Below are positions 11,866 through 22,600 of a stretch of 64,000 nt of DNA, one piece after another; within the stretch, counting starts at the first letter, position 1, and each line of letters begins with the position of its first letter. The stretch is taken from positions 868,001 to 932,000 of the forward strand of contig NW_017386031.1 in NCBI RefSeq assembly GCF_000237925.1. Reading direction: 5' to 3'. Origin of the DNA: Schistosoma mansoni (taxonomy: Eukaryota > Platyhelminthes > Trematoda > Strigeidida > Schistosomatidae). Made by a program: the position numbers and the translations under genes. Under the pieces are notes generated by a model that saw nothing but the letters and a program-made list of their open reading frames with translations, searched no databases and was not told the origin of the DNA.

Positions 11866-12406
11866 GCCAATAATAATAAACAATAAACAGAAGCGTCGCT
11901 TAACACTAATGCTTCCAAACATAATCATTTTTTTCAGTCCATCGATTATGTGGTGATTTCAGAAATCCAATATAAAACCGTATATCTATGTAAATTGTTA
12001 TAAAATACCGATGAAACTAGTTTGAATGATCAAGCGTAATCTGTCGGAAATTGTGTATCATGTTTGGATGATTAATGAGAGTTTGTAGACTCTCACTGAT
12101 GAAGTCCAAAACATGGATTTCGAATTGTCTGTTGATAAACATGTATCCTCGATGGATTGCTTCAATAAAGCCGTCAGTTATAAGTTTATTGATTTATATT
12201 TGAATTGTGGTTAGATCTGACATCCGGAACACAAATTTCATCATAGAAATACTCTATAGGATAGTGTATACTTAACATACTGATTGTCAAATCGGTAGTA
12301 GATATTCTAAATGATTGTACAAATGCAAATTGTGTAACTATTTGTTGAATTCTCTTCTATCATCAATAACGACGATGATGTTTAATGAATAATTTGATAT
12401 ATAGCA
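11866..12406. other. 5' flank of a possible plus-strand gene
   Basis: AT-rich, without recognised repeats or frames. An in-frame TGA lies a few codons before the ATG at 12407. Confidence 0.4.
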
Positions 12407-12561
12407 ATGACTTCTACTGTTTCTTTATATCAAAAGTGTTCAAATGTTAATGATTTGAGTAGGTTAATACCCACTAAACACGGTGTAACAACTTCAGGGA
12501 TCACCGAATTTTACGTTAAAGAAGACATACAGAAACTACTGCGATACCTGGACTTCATTCG
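12407..12561 (+). CDS. Possible gene with CxxC motif, exon 1
   Basis: The ATG at 12407 opens 51 codons that end at a donor (ATTCG|GTAAAT). The protein starts MTSTVSLYQK and contains ITEFYVKEDIQKLLRYLDF, helical and acidic/hydrophobic in character. An in-frame stop lies just upstream, so the start is well bounded. The phase (two bases over) matches the acceptor at 14224. I do not recognise the protein; the call rests on composition and on the matching splice sites. A chance open stretch remains possible. Confidence 0.45.
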
Positions 12562-12904
12562 GTAAATATTTGGTATTTAATAATAATAGTTATTGTTTCG
12601 TTTCTCTACAGAATATGACTACACAAATAACTTAACATAACAAAACACTTCAGTACTTATATATTGTGATACTATTGGTCGTCCTTTTCTTTATGGTATG
12701 CATTGGCTGTATCATATGGCTATGGTTCTACAAAAGATAAATAATTCATGATTCTCAGAAACGTCTTACAAATTGTCTTACCAAGTCTCTATTAAGTATT
12801 TCATTGGAAAACTTTATATTTTGTTATTTATTTGAAATTTTCTTCACGGAACTGTGTACCATTTATATGATTGTTCATGTAATAACTAATGTAGCTTTAA
12901 TAGT

Positions 12905-13010
12905 TGGATTCACGAGTTAATTGAAGCTGGACCACCATGTAAACCTGGAAGCACTGGACGACCGTTTCTTCCCATCAGGGGACTCCTCAACAGTGCTCAT
13001 CCACGGTACA
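12905..13010 (-). repeat. SINE-B fragment
   Basis: A reverse-orientation piece of the 3' end and hammerhead (GACCACCATG, GGAAGCACTGGACG, GGGGACTCCTCA), broken off before the tRNA-like part. Confidence 0.7.
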
Positions 13011-13399
13011 ATAAGAATATATGTATAATATTAGACCATAAGTACTTCCTAACGGTTACCATTCATTATGACGGTCATTGTTTTAAAGTGAGCTATCGGA
13101 ATACCGTAACGACATTTAATTAAACAATTCTAATATTCGTCACTTGATTATTAACTATTTAGTGAAAGCTGAATGATAAACTTAAGTAGATTAGTTATTT
13201 AGTGACCCTGTATCTGACTCCAGTAGTGGTGAGATGATTGAGTAAGCTGCCTTGTTAATAAAAAGTATAGAATGTGGAGGGTTTTTCATTGACGTAATTT
13301 GCTGTGTTAGGTTCATCGTCGGGCTCATCACTTTTGTTGCTGTGCATCTGAATCCAGTTCGATCGTAAGAGCGCTTGTCATCGATATACATGCCACAAA
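13011..13399. other. Intronic or intergenic, nothing recognised
   Basis: AT-rich, with an open minus-strand stretch at 13191-13391 that has no recognisable motif or splice context. Confidence 0.35.
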
Positions 13400-13760
13400 T
13401 ACTCGTACATTATTATCCACTTAACTCGAATTAGTGAATAACGGAATACGTTTATTTCGTACAGTCATTGATCCAAACAGACAATCAGGGAAACGACGAG
13501 AAAGTGAAGTGAAACTGATCGGAGAAGACATGTGAGCCAACTAAATTTACTCAAGCGTTAATCGATATTTATAGTCAGACCAAAAATAGGTTACAGATAT
13601 GTGGTGAGTAGGGTGAAGGATTAACACACACGCTCATATAAAAAGTCAAGGTTAATAAACGAGTAATTGTCAACGTCAAAATGTGACTCAAGAAGAATGA
13701 ATAAATCGGTCTGGAAGCTAGAACAACTCATGTGTGTTTGACATGATCCTGATTATCACT
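13400..13760 (+). repeat. Unnamed repeat F (pair with 54838-55225)
   Basis: Shares the CAAGCGTTAATC, ATTTATAGTCAGAC, CATATAAAA and GTCAAGGTTAATAA blocks, in order, with 54838-55225. No coding capacity was seen; the family is not recognised. Confidence 0.6.
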
Positions 13761-14039
13761 CCAGAGAGATTTATCTAGATCCTTGATTACGTATGCCGAA
13801 AGTTTTTGATCTAATAAACTAGAAACAGTTCGGTCGTAGCTTTGGTAAATATTCTGGCGAACACACAGCTTTGTTTGTGTCAAATAATCACTTTATTTTA
13901 GAACACTTGTTTAATAATCGGATTTTACAAAGATTCGTTTCTATTGTTTGGATCTCCCTGTTGATGTTTAAGACTGAGTATGACCAGTCTTTTCATCTTG
14001 TATGTGTATAGTGTGCGAGTTGCCCGCATATTGTCACAA

Positions 14040-14128
14040 GTAATATATACGGATGGTGGCTAGTAGTGGAATTCAAAACATGCGTCACTTCACTCGTCAA
14101 CTGGATGTACCTGCATCACAGAATTGAT
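14040..14128 (-). repeat. SINE-A fragment
   Basis: A reverse-orientation 3' piece with GGATGGTGGCTAGTAGTGGAATTC and TCAACTGGATGTACCTGCATC. The middle of the hammerhead is lost. Confidence 0.65.
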
Positions 14129-14223
14129 AATCACTATGGTACTGAAAGTCAGTACTATTCACTGTCAACATTATCGCACCATCCCCTTAGCTCTTCAGTA
14201 TAGATATCCACTGGCTTCTACAG

Positions 14224-14416
14224 CTTTAATACAACATATGAAGGTAGCCGCAGATTTGGTAAATGTCCATCTTGTGGTAAACTGCATACTCAGAAAATAC
14301 ATCCCCTTTGTGATGCTGAATATTTTGCGGCAAAACTGAAAACATTATGTTGGTTTGTAGAACAATTTTTCACTTCGCTAGTAGTGATAATAAGCCCTAC
14401 AATTAGGTCTTTATAA
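14224..14416 (+). CDS. Possible gene with CxxC motif, terminal exon
   Basis: After the acceptor CTTCTACAG, one base completes a codon begun at 12561, then 63 codons run to TAA at 14414. The segment holds FGKCPSCGKLHTQ and HPLCDAEYFAAKLKT, which looks like a small zinc-ribbon or zinc-knuckle (CxxC...H...C), followed by a hydrophobic helix (LCWFVEQFFTSLVVIIS). Joined to exon 1 the product would be 115 residues. Further exons between or after these two cannot be excluded, because GTAGTG at 14381 could act as a donor. Function unknown. Confidence 0.45.
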
Positions 14417-14544
14417 GATTGGAGTTTCTAATGATCATTTCAACTTATTTATATGGAGTAAGTAACAAAAATATTGGTTTGAGAGTCTACTGAACATTTT
14501 TTGAAGTGTTTCTCTCAGATAACTATCAGATGTAGCGATACTGG

Positions 14545-15235
14545 CTACTTATAGAGATATGGGAGAGGTTAGAAAAGCTTGACCCTGAAAATGTTACATC
14601 TCCGCACCTTACCCCACGGATTTCCACTTCCAATGATTAATTTTTCTAAAGCATGGATTTTATTTACTTATTTAAACACATAAATATTGGTACGAAAAAG
14701 CAGCAGATAAATATGCGCCTCACAAATCTCATTCGATTTGTGTGAGGGCTGAGATACTGCCCAAACTGAAGCAGGTGGTTTTCTTAGGGGGCCGCACCTC
14801 GATCCTTTGACCTAAAGGTCGGATCCACAAGGCAGTGGAGCATCGTGAGGAGATGCAGTCCCATCGTAGCCGGTGATCAATGATTGATCCGTACGCCATT
14901 TGTTCCCTGAGGATACTGGAGCCCATGTGCACCATTGGTTTGGAATCAGGGTTTTCCAACTCCCCTAGGTGGACCCTCCACATCCACCAACCCGGTTAAA
15001 GCGCCGGACATTCGCTTTTCGTCCTCTCACTTTTGTGAACAACACCCCTGCCACGAGAAGGCAGTGAGTAGGACTTCCGTGGCAGAGGCTATATATTCGC
15101 TGGCCATGTGAGAGCATTTCGAGAGGGAGAGTGGGGTCTCTCCACTCTCGGCCGTACCAGGGCATTTGAGGGCACGGAGTTAACATATCAAAAACATTTT
15201 CCCAAAAAAGATCATGTGTAACCGACCCCAAACAG
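14545..15235 (+). repeat. LINE leader-like repeat split by a family C insertion
   Basis: The left piece (14545-14632) and right piece (15180-15235) match consecutive parts of the block at 32626-33202: GGTTAGAAAAG.T.GACCCT and CCCCA.GGATTTCC on the left; CACGGAGTTAACA and GTGTAACCGACC.CAA.CAGTTGT on the right. The family C copy between them was inserted later, which gives a relative age. Confidence 0.65.
14655..15173 (-). repeat. Family C, full-length
   Basis: Complete reverse-orientation copy, from the TTTAAACACATAAATATTGG tail end to the CTCGGCCGTACCAGGGCATTT start. It sits inside the split leader-like repeat. Confidence 0.85.
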
Positions 15236-15269
15236 TTGTTCGTTTGGCTTTAAAGTTAAGCTCCAACGT

Positions 15270-15503
15270 ATTTATCGGAGCACATAAATATTGGTACAAA
15301 TGGGGAACCAGATATATATGCGACACACAAATCTCATTTGATTTGTGTGAGTGCTGTGATACTGTCCAGGTGCCCAAACTGAACCAAATGGTTCTCTTAG
15401 GAGGCCACAACCGGAGCCTCTGACCTAAAGATCTGATCCACAAGGTAGTGGAGCATCGTAAGGAGATGTAGTCCCATAATACCCGGTGACCAACGCTCCA
15501 ACA
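15270..15503 (-). repeat. Family C, 3' part only
   Basis: Reverse-orientation copy covering the tail and about 230 bp (CACATAAATATTGGTAC to CCCGGTGACCAACG). It is truncated, as is typical of incomplete reverse transcription. Confidence 0.8.
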
Positions 15504-16595
15504 TAGCTACAGCTAAGACAACAATGAGGAAAAAAAACACACACATCTTTATGGAAATCAAGGGATGGAACTGTTCTCTCTCTCTCAACTTTTTATATCC
15601 TTAATGTATAAGGATAGTACACAACAAAGTAACCGAACACACATATATATTTATATATTCAGTAAATGCACCTATATGTTATTTTATTATTTGAGTAGCA
15701 AAAAAAAACAAAGTTTTTTGTTGTTATGGTTCATTTGATTATCTATCTTTCTATGAAAATTCAAACAAAAATATACATACATACATACACATGATGAAAA
15801 AAAGATGAATAATTTGAAAAATAATAAAGAAAAAGTTTTTTTTAAAAAAAAACAAAGTGAAATATATGAAACTTATAGCGAAAGAGAGAGAGAGGGTGGA
15901 GAGAGAATGAAAAAGAAAATAACAAAACAAAAAAAAGAGGACGACAACAACAATAATAACCATGGAGAAACTCAATTAGTGAAATATATGAAACTTATAG
16001 CGAGAGAGAGAGAGAGAGAGGGGGGAGAAAAAAAATTAAAAAAAGCTGAAAAAACAAACAAACAAAAAAAGGATAACAACAACAACAACAATGACCATAG
16101 AGAGACTCATCAATTAGTGAAAATCTCAAAAAAAAGAAAAGGTGAATGAATCTAAGGAATTGGAAATAATAATGAGGTTTATATATATAAAATAAAAGCA
16201 ACAACAAAAGACAATAAGACTGATTAGTATGAATAATAATAATAATCATTATGATTTAAATAGTAGTAGTATTCTTTATATAATATTGAATGGTTACATC
16301 TTTGAATTTGACTTAATCAACCACACACAAAAAAGAAGAAAGAAAGAAGGAATAAACAAACATACCAATTATCATTACACATGATGAATGGAATTAAAGA
16401 TAATGAAATAGGTAAAGATACCCACAGAGAGAGAGAGAGAGAAAGAGAGTAAAGAGGAATGACAAGAAATTAGTAGTATAAGTTTTTTTAATATCTCAAC
16501 TCATACATACATACATACAATAATAATAAACAGAATAGTACAATTTCGTCTTCTTCTATTTTGTTTGTTCATCCTATTCTATTCTATTGTATACA
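15504..16595 (-). other. Low-complexity 3' flank / likely 3' UTR of exportin-2
   Basis: Downstream of the exportin-2 stop (minus strand) lies about 1 kb of simple sequence: AG-rich runs, CAACAA, ATAC and AAAT repeats. A poly(A) signal AATAAA on the minus strand (15683-15688) would give a 3' UTR of about 900 nt. Within it, about 130 bp is tandemly duplicated (15855-15985 and 15986-16120), each unit with GAAATATATGAAACTTATAG followed by a GA run. Confidence 0.55.
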
Positions 16596-16685
16596 CTAAT
16601 TAATACATAATTGACTACGTTCCATTAATGATTTTAAATAGATAGTTATAGATTGTTCTGTGATGGAATTCAATAATACAGGTAA
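16596..16685 (-). CDS. CSE1L: Exportin-2 exon 18, last exon (residues 1021-1049)
   Basis: Acceptor ATTATCTAG, phase 0; [20 protein letters not shown], then TAG at 16596-16598. It aligns with the family C-terminus (VPSMVSTSLNAEALQYLQGY). Too short to appear as a long frame, but phase and position fit. Confidence 0.85.
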   Translation of the reverse strand, partial: LPVLLNSITEQSITIYLKSLMERSQLCIN

Positions 16686-19600
16686 CTAGATAATGAAGAA
16701 ATCACATAAATAAATGAAAATAATAATAATAATAAATGAATGATATAAGTAAATATTGTAAATCTATGTATATTATGTCCCCCAAATGTCCTGGTACGGC
16801 CGAGAGTGGGGAAAGTCAGCTCTCCTTCTCGAATTGCTCTCACATGATCACAAGTATATAGCCTCTGACAGGGAAGTCCTACTCACTGCCTTCTCGTGAC
16901 ATTACTGTCGTTTAGGAAATTGAGAGGACGAAAAGTGAATGTCCGATGCTTTAACCGGGTTGGTGGACACGGAAAGTTCATCTAGGGGAGTTGGAAAACC
17001 CTGATTCCAAACCAATAGTGCATATGGGCTCCAGGATCTTGAAGGAACAAATGGCATATGAATCAATCGTTGGTCATTGATTACCATGGGACTGTATCTA
17101 CTGACGTCACTCCATTGCCTTGTGGATCAGACCTTTAGGTCAAAGGCTCCGGGTTTGGCCCCCTTAAGAAAACCACCTGCTTCAGTTTGGGCACTCGGGC
17201 AGTATCACAGTCCTCACACAAATCAAATGAGATTTGTGTGGCGCATATGTATCTGGTGCTTCCTTGTACCAATATTTATGTGTTTAAATAAATAAATAAA
17301 TTTTCTAACACTAACAAGTTTTTGGACCATATAGAAGAAGTGTATCCACTTTAATTACTTGGTTTTGCATAATATATTTTTACTCTATGCTGACTGTTTA
17401 CTAATAAATAGAGTCATGGATAAGTATCGTATGACGTTTGATTTTTTTTTATCGTTATAAGTTAGTAAGTAAAAATAATTTGTAAATTAGAGTATTTGCT
17501 AGTGACTATTAAGCGATATGCGTCACATGAGCGTGTTGAGTAAGTTACTGTCCAGGTGCTCGAATAGCTGGACCACCATGGAAAACCTGGAAGCACTGAA
17601 TGGCCGTTTTGTCCTAGTCTGGGACTTCTCAGTGGTCTAGAGGTAAAGCGTTAACGCACGAGGTCAAAGGTTCTGGATTCTAGTCCCACATGCAGGATCG
17701 TCAATGCACAATACTTAGAAGTCCTATAATAGGACGAAAAGGTCGTTCATTGGTTCTAGGTTTTCCATGGTAGTCTAGTTTAAATGGACTCATGAATTCA
17801 ACTAATAAATTATTACAATCTCCAAAAACCCTATTCTGATATAAATTGATTAGTTCATTACCTTGCCAGGAGATGCATTGGATAAATCATGCAGTGTTTT
17901 GGCCAAGTAAACACGTGGATCCGTAATTGAAGCATATAAATCCGGTAACTTTTGAATGGCAAATGTCAATTGAGAGTAAGCTGATTGACCAGCTGTAGAA
18001 AAAGCAAATAGAAAACAAACACAATAAATTGTAGAAAAGTATGAGTTGACTGGTTACTTTCCAACCATTAAACCAATGATAAACAGCGATTACAAATAAA
18101 TAATGAATGTAAATGAGATAGGATGTGTATCTGTGATCTTTTAGAGCGACAACTCTTCACTATACAGTGTGTGTGCGTGTTCAGCAAAGCATTTCCCCCC
18201 GCTCATTTACTGAATGAACACTGTTTATAAGAGCACAATTTACACTGAGGATTTCATTTCAAGCCCTAACTTTGATTGTATTTGCCTTTTTTATCTGGTA
18301 AGTATGGATCCAACTACAGTGTAACGTTCAAAGAAGACATATGTAGACAACTTGAGATAAAAATTACACTTTTATATGCAGTACTAGAACACTTATTAGG
18401 CCTATTAAGCAAATAAAGTGTTCAGAAGGGGTTTTTTGGAGATTTTAGTATTCTTCAAAGTTGAAATCATGAGTCAATTGAACCTAGACTACCATGGAAA
18501 ACCTTCAAGCACTGGACGGCCGTTTCGTCGAATTATAGGACTCTTCAGCAGTGCGCATCCACGATCCCGCCTCACGAGATTCTAACCCAGGACCTAACAG
18601 TCTCGAGCCAGAGCCCTTAACCGATAAACCACTGAGCCGGCATCCAGCGGTGTTAATGTCTAATTTCAACCGATATACGCGAGTGCGGGATCGTGGATGC
18701 GCACTGCTGAGGAGTCCCATAATAGGACGAAACGGCCGTCCAGTGCTTCCAGGTTTTTCATGGTGGTTTAGCTTTAATTGATTCATGATTTCAACTTTGA
18801 AAAATAAAGTGTTATGTTAGTCGTCAATAAATTGCCTATATCTTTGTATATATATGTAAGTATCTCCTCCACATACGTGTATAAATGGCAATGATTGATT
18901 GTATGTAACAATCTGACTCGCTTAAAATGTTTCATGACCCATTACTTAATTTGCCTCCTTTATTGTGTGTTTGCTGATCGTTTGATTTATACTGTGGATT
19001 ACATAAGGTATCGCTTCTCGGTCCCCACATGCCCTGTTACGGCCGAGAGTGGGGAGAGTCCGCTCTCCCTCTCCAAATGCTCTCATATGGCCAGCGAATA
19101 TATAGCCTCTGCCACACAAGTCCTACTCACTGCCTTCTCGTGGCGGGGGTCTTTTTCACAAAAGTGAGAGGACGAAAAGCGAATGTCCGGTGCTTTAACC
19201 GGGTTGGTGGATGTGGAGGATCCACCTAGGGGAGTTGGAAAACCCTCATTCCAAACCAATGGTGCACATGGGTTCCAGGATCCTGAAGGAACGAATGGCG
19301 TATGAACCAACTGTTGGTCACCGACTACCATGGGACTGCATCTCCTCACGATGCTCCACTGCCTTGTGGATTAGACATTTAGGTCAAAGGCTCCGGGTGT
19401 GGCTCCCTAAGAAAACCACTTGCTTTGGTTTGGGCACCCGGGCAGTATCACAACCCCCACACAAATCGAATGAGATTTGTGCGGCGCATATATATCTGGT
19501 GCTTCCCTGTACCAATATTTCTGTGTTTAAATAAATAATAAATAAACATAAGGTATCACTACAATTTCATTTCGCCTTCTGGAAATTTGCACGCCGTTAG

Positions 19601-22600
19601 ATTAGTTAATACACGAAGTATAGCCACGTATATATGCTTGAACACCGATTACCACGACGCGCTATGCTGACTAGTATTGGTAATGGTTGGAAGAAAGTTA
19701 GGGGCGGCCAAACCAAAACGTGGCATCAGTCCACAAAGTCACTAACTTCTAGTCTGAGCCATGTTGGTAGATGTAGACTACTTGGTTGGGGTCCGCGCGA
19801 CTATCGTAACCAATGGTTGGAGACTTTGTGTGGCATGGCTCAGAATCGATTACAATAGCGTAGGCGTATACACTTTTTATCTCCCCTTAAACCTTGAGAT
19901 CAAAATTGCTTCATATCTGTCTTCCTTCCTATACTATATCCTCACATACAACCTATCTTTTATATCTTACCACCACTAGATTAACTACTTCTATCAATCT
20001 GGTGTTGATCTTGTTGTTTTAACGAGGTATGGCAACTTGGACCGATGCATAAATGTGCCTGGTCCTACGTTGTAGCTGACTGACTGACACGAAGTATAGA
20101 ACTAGTTTGAAGATATTCTGCAACAAGTGTCCAGCAGTAACAGTATAGTATACTTAAGGTGTAGAGTACTCTCTCTAAAAAATGTTAAATTAAAACGAAT
20201 TGCTGTGGTAATTCACCTTTAATAGTGAACTATTGGAAGATCTATGGAAAACCGAAGAGACTTACACTACTCACATTATTGTCTTATAATGTAGTGTGTA
20301 ACAGAGTAAGTACATAAAATGGAATGGATGAAGCAAAAAACAATAAACTCACAAGGATCTGAATCTATTTCAATGAAACGTTCATCTTTCTGAAAACCAT
20401 CTACCATAGAATTCATTGCAATTGATACAGCTAAATCGCTTGCAACTTCTCCACCACGTCCTGGACCAGTAGCTAAACCGGTAATAATTTTCATTAATAA
20501 AGGAAGCCATGATTCACGATAAGTAGATCCATCAGTAAGTAAAGCTTGTGCTTCACCAATAAATCGGATTAATCCAATACTATTCATACGCCATTCTGTA
20601 CAGACAGAAGTAGACGGTAGACTAGATACTTCAGCACTTTCTGAAATTGAACAAATACATACACACAAGGAGAGAGAGAAGTGAATTTCTTTCTTGTTAT
20701 AATGTCTAGTTATGAAACTGAAAGTATAGCATTATATAATCAACATAAACTATTTCATTAAAAAGGAAGATTTAAGCAACCAATACAAGATAAATTAAGC
20801 TTCATCACATTGCACAAGTCAGTGGTTATCCGGACTTAGTAGCAACGTGAAAAACGAGACGGCGTTTGAAGCGAACAGTAGTGAGTTCGGGTCTAGGAAT
20901 AAACATCAACTCTGTGATGCAGGTACATCCAGCTGATGAGTCCCAAATAGAACGAAACACAAGTTCTATACTCTACTACTAGCGACAATTCATCTCTGCT
21001 AATAACTTAATTACAAGTTCAATAGTAGATAAAATCTTGAAGCATCAAAATAGAATCATACGCTATGACTACCTCCAATTGTTCTTTAAAGTCGTATCAT
21101 ACCAAACAAGTTGAAGAGGCAGTGGTAAGACCAAGAAAATAGCATATGTAAGATATGAACAATAGCTATCTATATAATATAACATGCTAAACTGAAGAAA
21201 TTTCAGCCAATCTCGAATGTATAAACATATATGCTGGTTATATATATATGAAGTCGAAGTATGTCGATTGATAAGAATACCATGAGAGAAGGAGTGATGA
21301 ACAATTGATGGCCTGTTTAGATACAAAGCCATATTCTTTGTAAGCACAACATAAAAGAGAACAAATAAAAAAAACAGCCTTACTTGTAAAACCACTGGTT
21401 GAAATCAATGGCGTGGCGATGATAATATCAGCGTATGGAATAAGAACTTTTTCAAGGACACGAGCAAATAGATTAGATTGAATACCATCAACAAGTGTGA
21501 TTAATTCATCCGGTGAATAGATTAATACCATATGAGCAATGAGTGATGCAAAAGCTATAAATAAAACAAAATGAAACACGAGTAAAATGGATATCCTTTA
21601 TTGTTTCAGGTAATAAAAGAGTGTAGTAGTAATGTGGTGTATGCTACTTATATTGACAGATATAAGTAGTATGAAGCACCAAACGGAAATGGAATGTTTG
21701 CCAAAGGAAAATTGAATTGAAGTGAGAAAACGAAGGGAAAGAGAGAGAGAGCGATTGGAACAAAGGATAATTCAAGGAAGATGTGCAAATGATGTAATTA
21801 ACGTTTAGTTTTGGTCCACCTAGGTTCTCATTCACCACAGAAGTAGTAGTAGTAGTAGCATGAAGATCAGATAGAAGTAATAATCATCAAAATTCTAAAC
21901 GTCCAAATGTCTAAACCAATTTAGTTATATATAGAATGAAGTATTCATTTGTATTCAAGTAGTTGACAGATTGAAAAACGTTACTTTCGATATAACCACC
22001 ATCTCATATAAAGAGATTTAGGGAAGAATGAATGAAATAGATGAACCGATAGTGTATATAACAAGATAATTTGATAATTGAGAAGCTAAACGATATGATA
22101 ATATAAGGTGAATAGTGAACTTTTGTAGTGTAGTGAACAAGAACACAAGTGAGGACAATCCAATGTATTTTACCACCACATTACAGAGTATCTCATTACA
22201 ATATGAGAACCATATATTGAATAGTTAACTTGCAAACTATCAATCGATGGTCTCAATTTGACTGTTTCTTCTGCAAACATCCATCCATAGTCTCTGATTA
22301 TCATTTTGTTCATGCATTTTCATACAAATTGCGTGCCGTTCCCGTTTTCTCCTTATCGATCTTCTACTCAAATATATTCAATGCCCAACCATCATCACAT
22401 ACTACTTATGTGAATATCAGTAACCCACACCACAGTAGGACTAACATATGAAGAATTATTGTTTATATTTTTATTGTAATAATTAGAAGACTCTTGGATT
22501 GTTGTATTTTTTTTAATAGTATCCACAGTTTCTAAGCTTCCATTTGATTCATTAATCGTTGTCATATGTCTTATTATTTCAAATTTATTATCAACCTCCA

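Larger units (their letters stand above)
18428..18805. repeat. SINE-B inverted pair, potential long hairpin
   Basis: A reverse copy (18428-18670: 3' end, hammerhead, tRNA-like part, GGTGTTAATG block) meets a forward copy (18670-18805) that starts just upstream of its hammerhead. The arms share about 130 bp of inverted repeat. Located in exportin-2 intron 17. Confidence 0.85.

Noticed and set aside
14124-14339. 71-codon frame starting MIITMVLKVST
   Set aside because: It overlaps the better-supported exon at 14224 in another frame and has no recognisable content of its own.
15805-16149. Lysine-rich 114-codon plus-strand frame
   Set aside because: Produced by AG- and A-rich simple repeats; no start context, and a tandem duplication explains its length.
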